From Apostichopus japonicus (Eukaryota > Echinodermata > Holothuroidea > Aspidochirotida > Stichopodidae), in assembly GCF_037975245.1 (NCBI RefSeq), contig NC_092583.1:6505764-6569763 (forward strand): 64,000 nucleotides of DNA, read 5' to 3'. Of this stretch, positions 14,262 through 25,539 are shown piece after piece. Both the position numbers and the translations under genes were made by a program. Every line of letters begins with the position of its first letter. Within the stretch, counting starts at the first letter, position 1. The notes below the pieces were generated by a model. The model ran no database searches and was not told the origin of the DNA. It worked only from the letters and a program-made list of their open reading frames with translations.

Positions 14262-17200
14262 GTAGGCCTGTACAACCCTGGTCAATTAAATCATGGAGCT
14301 ATAAACATATATCTAGAGATTGATTACTGTAGGGGGTGGGGGTCAGGATCTGGGTAGGGAATAGAGGATCTAGGCAATAATCTCTGCATTTGTATACAAT
14401 TGCAGTGAATCTAAAGAATGATAACTGCAGGGGGGGGGGGGGTCAGGATATGGGTAGAAAACTGAAGATAGGAAATAGTCAATGATTCCTATGGGCCTGA
14501 AAAATTATTCAAATGAATGTATCTAGACCATTATATGGGAACTTTCATAGTACCAAAATTAAGGCGTTGATCCAAACAATAATAATACCTACTTTACACT
14601 CACTGTATATCTCTGCATATATACTTATAGGACTTGTATACGATTGCAAGGAATCTAGAGTTTGATTACTGTAGGGAGGGGGTCATGATGTTGGTAGGAA
14701 ACTTAGGATAGGCAACAATCAATGATTCTTATGGGCCTGAAAATTTATTCAAATGAATGTATCTAGACCATTATATGGGAACTTTCATAGTACCAAAATT
14801 AAGGCAATGGCTCAAACACTAATATTACCTACTTAACACTCACTGTACATCTCTGCATATATACCTTGATAGGACTTGTATACAATTATAGAGAATCTAA
14901 ATATTGATTACTGTAGGCCTGTACAACCCTGGTCAATTAAATCATGGAGCTATAAACATATATCTAGAGATTGATTACTGTAGGGGGTGGGGGTCAGGAT
15001 CTGGGTAGGGAATAGAGGATCTAGGCAATAATCTCTGCATTTGTATACAATTGCAGTGAATCTAAAGAATGATAACTGCAGGGGGGGGGGTCAGGATATG
15101 GGTAGAAAACTGAAGATAGGAAATAGTCAATGATTCCTATGGGCCTGAAAAATTATTCAAATGAATGTATCTAGACCATTATATGGGAACTTTCATAGTA
15201 CCAAAATAAAGGCGTTGATCCAAACAATAATAATACCTACTTTACACTCACTGTATATCTCTGCATATACACTTATAGGACTTGTATACGATTGCAAGGA
15301 ATCTAGAGTTTGATTACTGTAGGGAGGGGGTCATGATGTTGGTAGGAAACTTAGGATAGGCAACAATCAATGATTCTTATGGGCCTGAAAATGTATTCAA
15401 ATGAATGTATCTAGACCATTATATGGGAACTTTCATAGTACCAAAATTAAGGCAATGGCTCAAACACTAATATTACCTACTTAACACTCACTGTACATCT
15501 CTGCATATATACCTTGATAGGACTTGTATACAATTATAGAGAATCTAAATATTGATTACTGTAGGCCTGTACAGCCCTGGTCAATTAAATCATGGAGCTA
15601 TAAACATATATCTAGAGATTGATTACTGTAGGGGGTGGGGGTCAGGATCTGGGTAGGGAATAGAGGATCTAGGCAATAATCTCTGCATTTGTATACAATT
15701 GCAGTGAATCTAAAGAATGATAACTGCAGGGGGGGGGGGGTCAGGATATGGGTAGAAAACTGAAGATAGGAAATAGTCAATGATTCCCATGGGCCTGAAA
15801 AATTTATTCAAATGAATGTATCTAGACCATTATATGGGAACTTTCATAGTACCAAAATTAAGGCAATGGCTCAAACACTAATATTACCTACTTAACACTC
15901 ACTGTACATCTCTGCATATATACCTTGATAGGACTTGTATACAATTATAGAGAATCTAAATATTGATTACTGTAGGCCTGTACAGCCCTGGTCAATTTAA
16001 TCATGGAGCTATAAACATATATCTAGAGATTGATTACTGTAGGGGGTGGGGGTCAGGATCTGGGTAGGGAATAGAGGATCTAGGCAATAATCTCTGCATT
16101 TGTATACAATTGCAGTGAATCTAAAGAATGATAACTGCAGGGGGGGGGGGGGGGTCAGGATATGGGTAGAAAACTGAAGATAGGAAATAGTCAATGATTC
16201 CTATGGGCCTGAAAAATTATTCAAATGAATGTATCTAGACCATTATATGGGAACTTTCACAGTACCAAAATTAAGGCGTTGATCCAAACAATAATAATGC
16301 CTACTTTACACTCACTGTATATCTCTGCATATATACTTATAGGACTTGTATACGATTGCAAGGAATCTAGAGTTTGATTACTGTAGGGAGGGGGTCATGA
16401 TGTTGGTAGGAAACTTAGGATAGGCAACAGTCAATGATTCTTATGGGCCTGAAAATTTATTCAAATGAATGTATCTAGACCATTATATGGGAACTTTCAT
16501 AGTACCAAAATTAAGGCAATGGCTCAAACACTAATATTACCTACTTAACACTCACTGTACATCTCTGCATATATACCTTGATAGGACTTGTATACAATTA
16601 TAGAGAATCTAAATATTGATTACTGTAGGCCTGTACAACCCTGGTCAATTAAATCATGGAGCTATAAACATATATCTAGAGATTGATTACTGTAGGGGGT
16701 GGGGGTCAGGATCTGGGTAGGGAATAGAGGATCTAGGCAATAATCTCTGCATTTGTATACAATTGCAGTGAATCTAAAGAATGATAACTGCAGGGGGGGG
16801 GGGTCAGGATATGGGTAGAAAACTGAAGATAGGAAATAGTCAATGATTCCTATGGGCCTGAAAAATTATTCAAATGAATGTATCTAGACCATTATATGGG
16901 AACTTTCATAGTACCAAAATTAAGGCGTTGATCCAAACAATAATAATACCTACTTTACACTCACTGTATATCTCTGCATATATACCTTGATAGGACTTGT
17001 ATACGATTGCAAGGAATCTAGAGTTTGATTACTGTAGGGAGGGGGTCATGATGTTGGTAGGAAACTTAGGATAGGCAACAATCAATGATTCTTATGGGCC
17101 TGAAAATTTATTCAAATGAATGTATCTAGACCATTATATGGGAACTTTCATAGTACCAAAATTAAGGCAATGGTTCAAACACTAATATTACCTACTTAAC

Positions 17201-17275
17201 ACTCACTGTACATCTCTGCATATATACCTTGATAGGACTTGTATACAATTACAGAGAATCTAAATATTGATTACT

Positions 17276-17602
17276 GTAGGGAGGGGGTCATAATGTTGGT
17301 AGGAAACTTAGGATAGGCAACAATCAATGATTCTTATGGGCCTGAAAATTTATTATGAATGTATCTAGACCATTATATGGGAACTTTCATAGTACCAAAA
17401 TTAAGGCAATGGTTCAAACACTAATAATACCTACTTAACACTCACTGTACATCTCTGCATATATACCTTGATAGGACTTGTATACAATTACAGAGAATCT
17501 AAAGATTGATTACTGTAGGCCTCTACAGCCCGGGCTAATGAAATCATGGAGCTATAAACGTATATATATGTAGAGATTGATTACTGTAGATTGATTACTG
17601 TG
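17276..17602. repeat. Degenerate right edge of array 1
   Basis: After the last full unit the sequence repeats only a c-type module (GAGGGGGTCATAATG) with a small deletion in the ATTTATTATGAATG region. It then enters a diverged 67-bp module (CTCTACAGCCCGGGC, CGTATATATATG) and two broken GATTACTGT starts near 17578-17601. Beyond 17602 no array sequence is recognisable. Such edge decay is what one expects where unequal exchange no longer homogenises copies. Confidence 0.85.
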
Positions 17603-17697
17603 TGTGGTTGTTAGGCTAACATGTGGACGAATATTTCAGTTTTACATGGATATTTTTTATTTTATTTGCGACACAACTTGAGCGAATAAACAGATGG

Positions 17698-19071
17698 CTA
17701 GGTTAGATCTCTATGTTGACTTAGTGTGAAGTTAGGCTCTTTTATCTTACAATGGCTACATTGATATGGCTTGTCTCCTGCATGTGTTCTTTCATGGTCC
17801 TTCAAATTGCTAGACCAAGCAAAATTTTACCTACAATATAGCTACATTGATATGGCTTCTCTCCAGTAAGTGTTCTTTGGTGGTCGTCAAATTGCTAGAC
17901 CAAGCAAACTTTTTCTTACAATAACTACATTGATATGGCTTCTCTCTTGTATGTGTTCTTTGATGGTCCTTCAACTGACTGGATAGTACAAACGCTTTGA
18001 TACAATAGCTACAATGATATGGCTTCTCTCCTGTGTTCTTCTACACTGCGACAACCTTGCGCAGGCACAAGCAGTTACGCAGCGCAGCTGCAGAGTGCAT
18101 AACCCGATCCTCTGCAGAAGCCAAAAATAACCTAAGCCCCTAATACAACGTACAAATTCAGCATAGATTCTGCCTAGCAACTTACATTAAATATACCCCA
18201 ACTTAATGCCTAAAAACGCTCCTTGCACGACATTATAAACGACCCTGTAACTGTGTAGAATCCTATACATGATTAACTGACCAATTTGGAAATAGCCAAC
18301 CCCGCCCCACTGTCTATGCACCCCCAACTGTTCCCCATATACTAAGAACAAAGGTGGCCTTGTCCACCAGACAGATAACATTAAGCCCAGGCAGGAAGAA
18401 CCATTTCTTGCAGCCAGCAATAAACTCAAACTTAAGTTACACAAACTAGGGACCTCCCAGTTTAAACATTAAAGCAAGAAACAATTTATAAAGGTAAAAC
18501 AGGCTAGATAGAAAATACATACACACGAGAAAACTAAGTTGCTTTCTCGTAACAGTTCTTTCATTGACGTTCAAGTACTAGACCAAGCGAACATTTGCAA
18601 TACCTACAATGATTAGGTTTCTCTCCAGTGTGTATTCTTTCATGTTTTTTTTCAAATCGCCAGGGTTAACAAACTATTTGTGGCAATAACTACATTGATA
18701 AGGTTTCTCTCCTGTATGTGTCCTTTCATGTCTCTTCACTGTCCAAATTGAGAAGCGTTTTGTTACAATAGCTACATTGATATGATTTCTCTCCTGTGTG
18801 CGTCCTTTCGTGAGTCTTCCAATCGCTGGAACGATCAAAACTTTTGTTGCACTAGCTGCATTGGTTAGGTTTCTCTCGCTTACGATAATGAACACCTCCA
18901 TATCCTGCATTCTCAGATAATTTTTCTCTGTTGTTTAATTCCTCCTTCACTTTGATTGATAAATGAAAAATGTAGCTCTCCCCTAGTTTTTCACAGTCGC
19001 TATCCTCTCTTTTAACATCCAGTTGATGAGCTTGGTTAAATGAATGGTCAATATTTGCATCTCTCCAGATC
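17698..19071 (-). pseudogene. C2H2 zinc-finger protein gene, terminal exon, decayed
   Basis: Read from 19071 leftwards, the exon opens after a plausible 3' splice site (ATTTTCAG) and stays open for about 73 codons. The first part is acidic and charged, with VKREDSD and KVKEEL, and leads into REKPNQC and a row of C2H2 fingers with linkers of the HTGEKPY type. At least eight fingers can be traced. Finger 1 has a TAG stop between its two cysteines (18852-18854) but otherwise reads on ([15 protein letters not shown]). Finger 2 has a one-base frameshift after CSYCNK. Finger 3 has a TAG (18674-18676) after CSYCHK and a frameshift in an A run. Finger 4 is shifted at CRYCK. An insertion (18041-18554) then splits the array. 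Finger 5 is intact (HCSYCIKAF...LKDHQRTH), and later fingers carry a one-base deletion, a two-base insertion and stops. Reading ends at a TAG at 17698-17700. Intact relatives would be nuclear DNA-binding transcription factors. With at least three stops and several frameshifts this copy cannot make the protein. Upstream exons were not found. Confidence 0.88.
18041..18554 (-). mobile_element. Probable solo LTR inserted in the zinc-finger array
   Basis: A 514-bp stretch with no zinc-finger similarity interrupts the finger array. It is flanked by a direct repeat of GTTCTT (18035-18040 and 18555-18560), consistent with a target duplication of 5-6 bp. On the minus strand it begins TGTTACGAGAAAGC and ends GTCGCAGTGTAG; the TG start fits LTR termini, while the 3' end is not a clean CA. 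It contains AT-rich TATA-like stretches and no coding region. The finger sequence resumes on both sides, about 4 bp short of a full linker. A solo LTR of a Gypsy- or BEL-like element is the best reading; a non-autonomous DNA element is possible, but I see no good terminal inverted repeat. Confidence 0.6.
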
Positions 19072-19090
19072 CTGAAAATATGAACAGTGA
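19072..19090 (-). other. Candidate 3' splice site of the zinc-finger exon
   Basis: On the minus strand the sequence TGTTCATATTTTCAG precedes the open frame of the zinc-finger exon. It has the AG and a moderately T-rich tract expected of an acceptor. It is supported by the frame staying open from here to the fingers. No branch point or upstream exon was identified. Confidence 0.45.
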
Positions 19091-22060
19091 AACAGTATTA
19101 AAGATAGATGTATGCCAGCTGATTATTCCTGAAGTCTACAGTCCAAAGAGCAAATGGACTATCTGATATTCATAATATCAAAAAAAGGTCCGTTTATTCA
19201 TAATCGGAAAAAAGTTTAGATTTTCATGAAAGCATAAAAGGTCCGTTTTCCATAATTGGATAAAAGGTTGGATGTTCATCATAGCAAAAAAAATCTTTTT
19301 TTTCATAATCAGAAAAAGATCCAGTATTCATACAGTAATAATAGCAACAATATAAGCAGGGCTGAGTGACCCTTTCCCATAAATTTCAATAGTAGAAATG
19401 GGACAATGCTCCCACCCTGCAGTATTTCCCCTCCTTTGAACAAGAAAAGAATTATGAGGTAACATTAATCAGAGGGGGAAGTTAGGGGCATTCTAACTAA
19501 TACAGAAGGTGTAGACGAATAAAATGGTCTGTTTGCTATTTAAATTCATCATGTTTATTAGCTTTCAGCTTTATTTGTTTTGATCATCATATTTATATGA
19601 CTTTGAAGGTTCAGACCACGGTAGGAAAATATGTACCTACCATGGAGGGTATGTGACCTGCTCCTGGGTGCTATTAATATGTTATTAAGCTCTTTGATAA
19701 TTTGAAGAGATGAGTGTTCCGTTGACTACTAATGCTATTATTGTAGCAGGCATTGACAGAAAATCTGAGAATAATTGCACAGGCTTGGATGATAACGTTA
19801 ATGAGATTATATTCCACCTCATGAAAAGCTTGATCTGCATATAGATCCTGTCTACTATATTCAAACATCTATTGTCATTCTTAAAGATCAATAGTGCTTG
19901 TTTACATGCAAAACTGCAAGGAGCCTTAATTGTGTTGCTAGAGCTATGAGATCAGAACATTAGTTGTAGAATAATAAATACAAGGAGTACAATAATGAGT
20001 TGAGTGCTACAAGCACATATCACATGACCCTCCATGGATGGTTGGTTTCCTTGCATTTCTCCTCATCGAAAATGTCAGTCCAGGTTAATGTATACACAGA
20101 TGATATGAGGGTTTTCTGGTTGGTAGTTTTGGCCAGAGCATACATGCAGGTACTACCCCCCCCCCCTCCACCAGACCACATTGAGCCCTTGCTTACCCCA
20201 GACTTCCCCAGGTCAAAACAATCAATTTGCTTCCTGGCTTCCTCCTGTAACACAGTAATCAGTGACCTATCTCCTTTCAGCCCCTCCCCCACCCACCATC
20301 TGGGAAATATGGCACGATCACTAATCACCATTTCTGTATATTATTAGCATTATAAAGTTTATGTTAGCACCTGTTAACATTCATGAACTGCTTGCTGTGA
20401 ATTAACAGAAGATTATATTGAAATCTGTTAGTCCTCCCATCACAGCCCAACAGCACAGCTACACATTGTATCAATTGTCTTCTAATTCATAGATGATGGC
20501 ATATAGGACTGTGTATACATAACAGTACCCTGAACTGTTATTGCAAGAACTGCCTGCTCTATTACAGAAAAAAAAAATTACTTTTGGAACTGATCTCCAA
20601 AGGTATCAATAAACTACCAAGGTCTTGGCAATAAAAAAGGTCAGCTATTTGACACCTGTGGTCAGCAGCATCACAGTATGGTGAGCTCTTGTGTGTACAG
20701 TCATGTATGCTGTGGGTATAGCTGTGGGTATAGCTCCCATGGCAGACCTATGAAGGAATGTGTGTATACAAATAACAATGAGCAATCCATGATGCACCTG
20801 AACATTTCCCTCCTTTAACTAAAATTGCAAGAGTAAAAATCCATTATTCATTACAATGTATGATAAATTGAAATAACATGAATGAAGCATTGGTAGTCAT
20901 GTGGCTACATTAATAATAGAATAATAGAAATATTTCATTATTTCTGATTATTACAATAAATATTCAGCAAAATGCAGTAACCAATTTTTACCTGCTTAAG
21001 GGTCTAGCCTCCAACCCTTTCTTGTTATTATGATCACAGTGGTAGATCAAAGAATTTGTCAATTGATCTGAATCCTGGGGAGGGGTCTAAGTGGAGGGGG
21101 TGCCCCTTACCTTTTAGAAATGTTGTTTAGTTATGGGTGCTCAAGTGCAAACTGGTGCAATAGTTTGCAAAAACTTAACATTTTGTCATATTTCAGGCCC
21201 AGAAATAGTTCCAGACATGGAACGAATGTACATTAAGATCTTCCCTCCCTATAGCATAAACCACCATAGTCACTTGTTTTTTGCCAAAAACAGAGGAGAT
21301 TTAATATCTATCTGAGTTGGTAATGCTACAATACTAAATAAACACTCCTCTGTAAAAATTCATGATTAAACACAGTGTGTACTATTTTAGTGGTCAAGAC
21401 AAATTTGTCTTCACACTGGAGATGATTTCTGGTCATTCCATGACTGGTCAATTATTCAGGTGTGCTTTAAGATGAATCCTAATTGCAGTACTTGGGGTAG
21501 TTTATGCTATCAAAAAAGAAAATTATTAATGCTCAGTGAATTTAAGGACTGTTTTTCAATAAGCAGGGTTGACCTTCATGTACAGAATTCTTCAAGATAT
21601 CCGATAGATAAAGTTTCCTCTTTTTCTGGACATATTTTGTCAGATGAAATTGTTCTAAATTCCTGGTGATTTTTTTTTTTTTTTTTTGTAGAAGTAGGCC
21701 TATTTGCTTAGTCATTAATTACAATAATGATCCCATCATGTGTAGTTCTATGCATCATTTGCAAATGTCTGTCTTAGTGAATGGGACGATAGGAGCGTTC
21801 AAGGCGATTACTGCTAAATTCAACAAGCTTCTCAGACATCATCTACTTTACAACATATGGCGCCAATCAACCAGAGGTAGCCTATGCATATTTACATGTG
21901 CACTTTTGTAAAATTTGCCTAATTTCGTTCTCATTTCTTTCTAAATATTTTAGCCTCCAATGTATGTACAAAATTGTTCCTTTACAACACGGTGCAAAAA
22001 TTAGGGAGGGACTAGTCACCCCTCCTCCCCTGTATACACCACTGGATCATTACATGGATT
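19081..22060. other. Non-coding spacer between zinc-finger pseudogene and hAT element
   Basis: About 3 kb of AT-rich, apparently unique DNA. It holds the small minisatellite at 19155-19340, a short C run near 20157-20166, and a poly-T tract near 21669-21687. Short open frames occur on both strands (for example 20000-20347 plus and 20020-20331 minus), but none shows a recognisable domain or exon signals that I could defend. I see no RNA gene. Confidence 0.6.
19155..19340. repeat. Decayed ~53-bp minisatellite, about 3.5 copies
   Basis: GGTCCGTTTATTCATAATCG at 19187 recurs as GGTCCGTTTTCCATAATTGG at 19240, 53 bp later. A third, more diverged copy starts near 19293 (TTTTTTTTCATAATCAGAA), and the tail of an earlier copy (ATTCATAATATCAAAAAAA) precedes the first. 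Copies differ by many substitutions, so this is an old tandem repeat. It is unrelated to either large satellite. Confidence 0.7.
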
Positions 22061-22068
22061 GTTAAAAG
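22061..22068. repeat. Left target-site duplication of hAT-like element
   Basis: GTTAAAAG directly before the element. It matches GTAAAAAG at 23510-23517 at seven of eight positions. Eight-base duplications are characteristic of hAT insertions. Confidence 0.7.
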
Positions 22069-23509
22069 TAGTGTTGCGCCGATATCACCAATATCGGTTT
22101 TGGCCGATATCCGATATTATCATCCCAATATCGGTCCGATACCGATACGATACCGATATTTTTTAGCAGACAAAATAAACTGGACGCAGTAAATGTGAGC
22201 CTTAACATCGTAAAGACTTACAAGTTGCTTACAGTGTTAACGTATGCTTGCAAAATTGCATCTTAATTAGGTTACGAACTGTCGATCACAATGTAAAAGT
22301 TATAATTTATTGAGTTTATACTCAATGTACAACTTATTCACTTGACCGTATATAGAAAAAAAACTGAAAATCAATAGAGAAATGACCAATTGTGTACGGA
22401 AAGTAAGGTGGTACACCTTTTCAAATATTACGAAAGATCGAGCAAAACACTTTCGAAAAATTCACGCAAAACTGGCATATCGTTCTAAATGCAACTAATG
22501 TCATGTAAACAAGGCTCTGGTGCATCCATTTATGAATATACCGTAAGAACACATCTGTTGTTAAGCAGGGGCAAAAGAAAGTATTTTCTAAAATTCCCCA
22601 AAAAACGGAAAAAAATAATATCCTACCATAGTTAAGTGTATAGCAAATAGCCTAACCACCTCGGCGGTTACGGATCTCACGTAACTAAAAAGTTCCCTGG
22701 CAACGTGCCAAAAAATGTTAACAAGCAGGTGTTACACAGGGGATGAGCTGACAGGAAGGTACCTGGGAAAATTTGCAGCACATGTACCGTGGTAGTTGGG
22801 TACAGGGTTAAACACTGCAGTTGTAAAAATGTACGCATAGTGCACGCTATTCATTGTTAGGCAGTCTAGAAACAGGGCTTTGCTGAACGTTGTTTGTTTC
22901 ATAATATCGGAAGTTTTGTAAGTTGCACTTTTTAAAGATTGAAAGACAGATTAAATCTCTTTTCGTTTTATAAAATTATATAGGTACTCTAACTTGTCAT
23001 TTTAAAATTTATCAGTTTCGTGAAAATTTAAATAAAAAAGGTTTTCAGTATTTTGTGTTCGTGGGAAATTGAACAAGGTTTTCCAACACTGCTGAACTGT
23101 GCAGTTATACATCATGTTCAAGGTTTTCACGGAGGCCTTTGAGAAAATGAATTGTTAGTACAGTGTATATATGTTGCACTAAAGCTGTGTGTAGGCCAAG
23201 GTTTACAAAGGTCGTTGGTTATATTCGCGCGCCGTAGACATGTTTTTAGAGGTTACGGAGGGTCAGGTTTCCATGGATATTAATCGAAAATGAATCTGAG
23301 TTTAACTGACGCTAAAGAAATGGATCGTCTTGGGCAGATTAACAGATCATTGCAAGTATAAAGAAGTAGCTCTGCTGTTAAAAAGAAAAGTTCAATATCG
23401 GTTTGCTGTTATCGGCAATTAGGCAAAATTTTATCCGATACCGATATGCTGCCGATATTGCAAATATCGGCCGATACCGATATTGAAAACGATTATCGTA
23501 GCAACACTA
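22069..23509. mobile_element. Non-autonomous hAT-like DNA transposon, 1441 bp
   Basis: The left end TAGTGTTGCGCCGATAT and the reverse complement of the right end, TAGTGTTGCTACGATAA, share a perfect 9-bp start and further matches. An 8-bp near-perfect target duplication flanks them. Both ends carry clusters of ATATCGG and its complement CCGATA(T) in both orientations (about 22079-22161 and 23394-23490), as expected for subterminal transposase-binding sites. The interior is AT-rich with no open frame long enough for a transposase, so the copy would need a transposase made elsewhere. hAT assignment rests on the 8-bp duplication and the YAGTGTTG-type terminus. One mismatch in the duplication and diverged terminal repeats suggest an older insertion. 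Confidence 0.82.
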
Positions 23510-23517
23510 GTAAAAAG
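23510..23517. repeat. Right target-site duplication of hAT-like element
   Basis: GTAAAAAG immediately after the element, pairing with GTTAAAAG at 22061-22068 (7 of 8 bases). Confidence 0.7.
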
Positions 23518-24665
23518 GCCAATTGCCAAATAACTGCTCTCACATGTACTAAAGGAAAGTGAAGGGGAGGGGGGGGGGTTTCTTTGGAATGTGGGGATAT
23601 ACATTAGTAGCAATAATGAAACTTAAGTGGGGCATTACAATTTAAAAGATGGCTTGAAACTGTTTGGGCCAGTAATTTTCCTTTCTGAGACATCAATTTG
23701 TCTAATTGAACCCTGATGTATAGGAAAACAATATACAGGCAATTTACAGCACACTTACATTTTGGGGCAATATATTAATGTGATGAGCATTTTATCAAGG
23801 CCCTAATGCTTAAAAACAAGTTTGAACTGTCTAATTAAATAAGTCATGTTAATTTTTGTCTAAGGATGCTTTATGATATTCAATTAAAAATCTCTAATTC
23901 CCTGCATTCAATGTAGGACTTCATGCTGGGAAAGCCTATATTTATGAATTCTCTCTAATTGTAGTAGTAGCTGATTGTAATTGACACTGGACACAATGTG
24001 GTTTCTCGATGATTGAACAATGGCTCCCTGCATTTCATAGTGTAATTTGCTACAGTTTAAATGTCTATTGAGGGTTTATGAATTTTATCTACCAAAGAAA
24101 AATATGCAACCCAGATTCTTTTTTTAAATTTTATGGGTTCTATCTACGTGGCCATGATTCTAGACCATTCCTAGAGCACATACATGATGTTAACCTTACA
24201 ATGCAATGCAGCCCAGTGAAGGCGGTTATGGCGGTAATCCGCTAGGAATTTTGTGAAACTGGAGACTATTACAAAATCCAGACATTGTGAAGCCTGTGTC
24301 CTGTGGCAGGTTCCACTACCCTATCCCCTAAAGAAAACTGTGTGCCCCAACATTTTTTAATTAGTTGGCTTCTACAACTATTCTGGACAATTTGCAATAA
24401 AAATCTTTTATTTACTGTCAGTAAATACGAGAATCACATCTTGTCAATTCAACAGTTTTCTACAAAATGTTCAATTGTTCATCTCTTTCCAAAGAAGCAT
24501 TTAAACATTGTTTGGCAAATGTTGCTCACTTCTTTCTAAGTGAAAAATTTCTGGAAAATGTTAAATTGGTCATGTCTTTCCAAAATGTCAAGTTGCCAAG
24601 TTACACACAACTCGGCATCTCGACAAAATTTGAGTTTGTTGAGATATCGAGTTACGTAACTTAGC
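23518..24665. other. Unique AT-rich spacer before satellite array 2
   Basis: I see no gene, RNA gene or repeat family here apart from a G-rich tract near 23562-23579. Small open frames at 24303-24539 and 24467-24664 have no recognisable features. The sequence shows no similarity by eye to array 2 until the abrupt junction at 24666. Confidence 0.55.
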
Positions 24666-24725
24666 AGGTTGTGGAAAATTTGAAGTGCCTCCTCAAGTTT
24701 AGTTTGAAGTACTATTTTAACTTTG
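24666..24725. repeat. Abrupt left junction of array 2
   Basis: The array starts with the first ~33 bases of half B (AGGTTGTGGAAAATTTGAAG onward to CTCAAGTT). It then jumps, without the remaining ~165 bp of B, to TTTGAAGTACTATTTTAAC of half A. The following half A is already near-consensus. So this edge is an internally deleted unit directly beside unique DNA, with no gradual decay, unlike the right edge. Confidence 0.8.
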
Positions 24726-25539
24726 GAGTCCTTGCATGTGATAATCGGAAATGAAAAATCAAGTAACTTGCTATGACTGAGCTCAAATATGTGTTTCTTA
24801 TAGTTAACAAATCCATCAACTAAACTTTTCCAACTTCAACTTCTAATTTTAGAGACAAAACTAGGAAAAGTCACATTTATCGTGATATACGGTACAATTT
24901 GGGGTACTGTTTTCACTTTTGAGTACTAGGTTGTGGAAAATTTGAAGTGCCTCCTGGAGTTAACTGCTAAGTCTGAGCTCAAACATTTGTTTTGTATTGA
25001 AAACAAGTCTTTGAACAAAATTTTTCCAACTTTGACTTCATATTTCAGACAAGAAACTATTGCACTATATACCGTAACTTGTGCTATGCAGTACAGTGTA
25101 TGGGGATACTGCATGTTATTTTGAAGTTCTATTTTAACTTTGGAGTCCTTGCATGTGATAATCGGAAATGAAAAATCAAGTAACTTGCTATGACTGAGCT
25201 CAAATATGTGTTTCTTATAGTTAACAAATCCATCAACTAAACTTTTCCAACTTCAACTTCTAATTTTAGAGACAAAACTAGGAAAAGTCACATTTATCGT
25301 GATATACGGTACAATTTGGGGTACTGTTTTCAGTTTTGAGTACTAGGTTGTGGAAAATTTGAAGTGCCTCCTCAAGTTAACTGCCAAGTCTGAGCTCAAA
25401 CATTTGTTTTGTATTGTACACAAGTCTTTGAACAAAATTTTTCCAACTTTGACTTCATATTTCAGACAAGAAACTATTGCACTATATACGGTAACTTGTG
25501 CTATACAGTACAGTGTATGGGGGTACTGCATTTTATTTT

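Larger units (their letters stand above)
1..17275. repeat. Satellite array 1: tandem 649-bp and 411-bp units
   Basis: Every unit begins with GTAGGCCTGTACAGCC or a one-base variant. Unit starts read by eye: 1, 649, 1298, 1711, 2119, 2769, 3179, 3591, 4240, 4888, 5302, 5710, 6361, 6775, 7422, 7833, 8481, 9132, 9781, 10193, 10842, 11493, 12142, 12552, 13203, 13611, 14262, 14913, 15561, 15972, 16625. Long units (L) are 647-653 bp and short ones (S) 408-414 bp; part of the length variation comes from a homopolymeric G run. The order is LLSSLSSLLSSLSLSLLLSLLLSLSLLLSLL. Units are nearly identical apart from a limited set of shared variants. No sustained coding frame runs through it. The array begins before base 1, so its full size is unknown. 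I do not recognise the satellite family. Confidence 0.97.

Noticed and set aside
1335-16194. Recurrent minus-strand frames of 60-70 codons in array 1, starting MTISYLQ or MNKFFRP
   Set aside because: They are simply the repeat read in one frame. The C-run (proline) part changes length with the homopolymer, most units do not keep the frame, and there is no independent gene signal.
17971-18444. Minus-strand frames of 69 and 85 codons between the zinc-finger parts
   Set aside because: They lie in or run into the LTR-like insertion, one joins shifted finger sequence to the insertion, and neither shows a domain.
17701-18900. Functional multi-finger gene
   Set aside because: Several independent stops and frameshifts plus an insertion interrupt the fingers, too many to attribute to sequencing errors.
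20000-20347. 115-codon plus-strand frame and 103-codon minus-strand frame over the same segment
   Set aside because: They are mutually antisense, include a C-run that encodes proline or glycine runs, and have no recognisable motif or exon signals. A chance frame is more likely.
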